A stretch of 7,802 nucleotides of DNA from Clostridia bacterium (GTDB lineage Bacteria > Bacillota > Clostridia > Oscillospirales > Butyricicoccaceae): NCBI GenBank assembly GCA_017556565.1, contig JAFYMQ010000201.1:1-7802 (forward strand), written 5' to 3'. This document shows positions 7,428 to 7,802 of the stretch, one piece after another (the first letter of the stretch is position 1; each line of letters begins with the position of its first letter). The notes beneath the pieces were generated by a model. The model did not search any database. It was given only the letters and a program-made list of their open reading frames with translations, and had not been told where the DNA came from. Position numbers and translations under genes: made by a program.

Positions 7428-7802
7428 TAAATAACCACCTTACTGTATACAAAAGCACGTGCAGCTTTGTCGCTGCTATATATATCATCCAGAGACGGAT
7501 GTTCAACAAACGGGACATTTTCAAGCGCCTGACGGGCAAAATCTGTAATATCGGTAAACCTGATCTTCTTGTTGAGGAAAAGTGCTACCGCGGCTTCGTT
7601 TGCACCGTTGACAATTGCTCCTGCATTGCCGCCCATCTCAAGAGCTTTTATGCACAGAGAGGGCGCTTTGAACACGTCATCTCTGGGCGGAAGGAAGGAT
7701 ATGGGCATAGTGCAGGGATCATAACGCTTGAAATCGGTCTTGTATCTGACCGGATAATCAAGAGCATACACGATAGGAAGACGCATATCGGGAGGAGATA
7801 TC
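7427..7802 (-). CDS. dxr: 1-deoxy-D-xylulose 5-phosphate reductoisomerase, C-terminal part (partial)
   Basis: This enzyme turns DXP into 2-C-methyl-D-erythritol 4-phosphate with NADPH and is the first committed step of the MEP isoprenoid pathway; it acts in the cytosol as a dimer. Only the last 124 codons are visible. The frame stays open to the window edge at 7802, so the Met at 7784-7786 is internal, not a start. The visible part begins ISPPDMRLPIVYALDYPVR, matching the conserved PDMR.PI.YAL.YP.R region of B. subtilis and E. coli Dxr. Next comes the C-terminal helical domain with NGANEAAVALFL (family usually NAANE.AV..FL), KKIRFTDI and PSLDDI. The NADPH-binding and metal-binding parts lie upstream, outside the window. 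The stop TAA overlaps the rseP ATG by one base. In Firmicutes cdsA and uppS usually precede dxr, so they are the genes to expect next upstream. Confidence 0.95.
   Translation of the reverse strand, partial: ISPPDMRLPIVYALDYPVRYKTDFKRYDPCTMPISFLPPRDDVFKAPSLCIKALEMGGNAGAIVNGANEAAVALFLNKKIRFTDITDFARQALENVPFVEHPSLDDIYSSDKAARAFVYSKVVI
7434..7442 (-). promoter_or_regulatory. Strong Shine-Dalgarno site of rseP inside dxr
   Basis: On the minus strand TAAGGTGGT lies six bases before the rseP ATG. It differs from the full anti-Shine-Dalgarno complement TAAGGAGGT at one base and lies within the last codons of dxr. It is the longest ribosome-site match in this operon and fixes the rseP start. Confidence 0.8.

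Noticed and set aside
7427..7786. Reading the dxr fragment as a complete 119-residue protein starting at the Met at 7786
   Set aside because: The frame stays open to the window edge and the residues before this Met (ISPPD) continue the conserved Dxr PDMR region, so the Met is internal.
5302..7802. A defence or novel accessory system hidden in the operon
   Set aside because: Every frame on the coding strand is a well-known housekeeping gene with intact motifs; there are no gaps larger than 45 bases and no foreign-looking segment, repeats or integration signs.

Overview
The window is a compact stretch of ordinary chromosome from a low-GC Gram-positive bacterium, most likely an anaerobic gut clostridium of the Ruminococcaceae/Oscillospiraceae kind. 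Three points support this. The replicative polymerase is PolC, which has an inserted proofreading domain and is typical of Firmicutes and relatives. The gene order dxr - site-2 protease - ispG - polC is a known clostridial arrangement. Protein motifs also read as clostridial. This placement rests on family knowledge and gene order, not on a database search.

Left part (1-946, plus strand): the last 81 codons of a sensor histidine kinase, followed after one base by a complete OmpR/PhoB-type response regulator that most resembles KdpE. No potassium-transport genes are in view, so the signal sensed by the pair is unknown. A short GC-rich hairpin with T-runs on both sides (about 953-993) separates this operon from the convergent one and can serve as a terminator for both strands.

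Right part (992-7802, minus strand, read from high to low coordinates): dxr (C-terminal part only; it runs off the window edge), rseP/rasP-type intramembrane protease, ispG, and polC. The genes overlap by 1, 4 and 4 bases (TAATG, ATGA, ATGA), each with a Shine-Dalgarno sequence inside the gene before it, so they are very probably one mRNA with coupled translation. dxr and ispG encode two steps of the MEP (non-mevalonate) isoprenoid pathway. The protease handles membrane signalling proteins or signal-peptide remnants. PolC is the replicative DNA polymerase. The operon promoter lies upstream, outside the window.

All coding space is explained by five complete or partial housekeeping or regulatory genes plus the kinase tail. 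The longest gap between genes is 45 bases. I see no mobile element, CRISPR array, tRNA, rRNA or riboswitch. Long open frames opposite polC and ispG are codon-aligned shadows. I found no credible undescribed system; the findings are modest points about layout and sequence detail.
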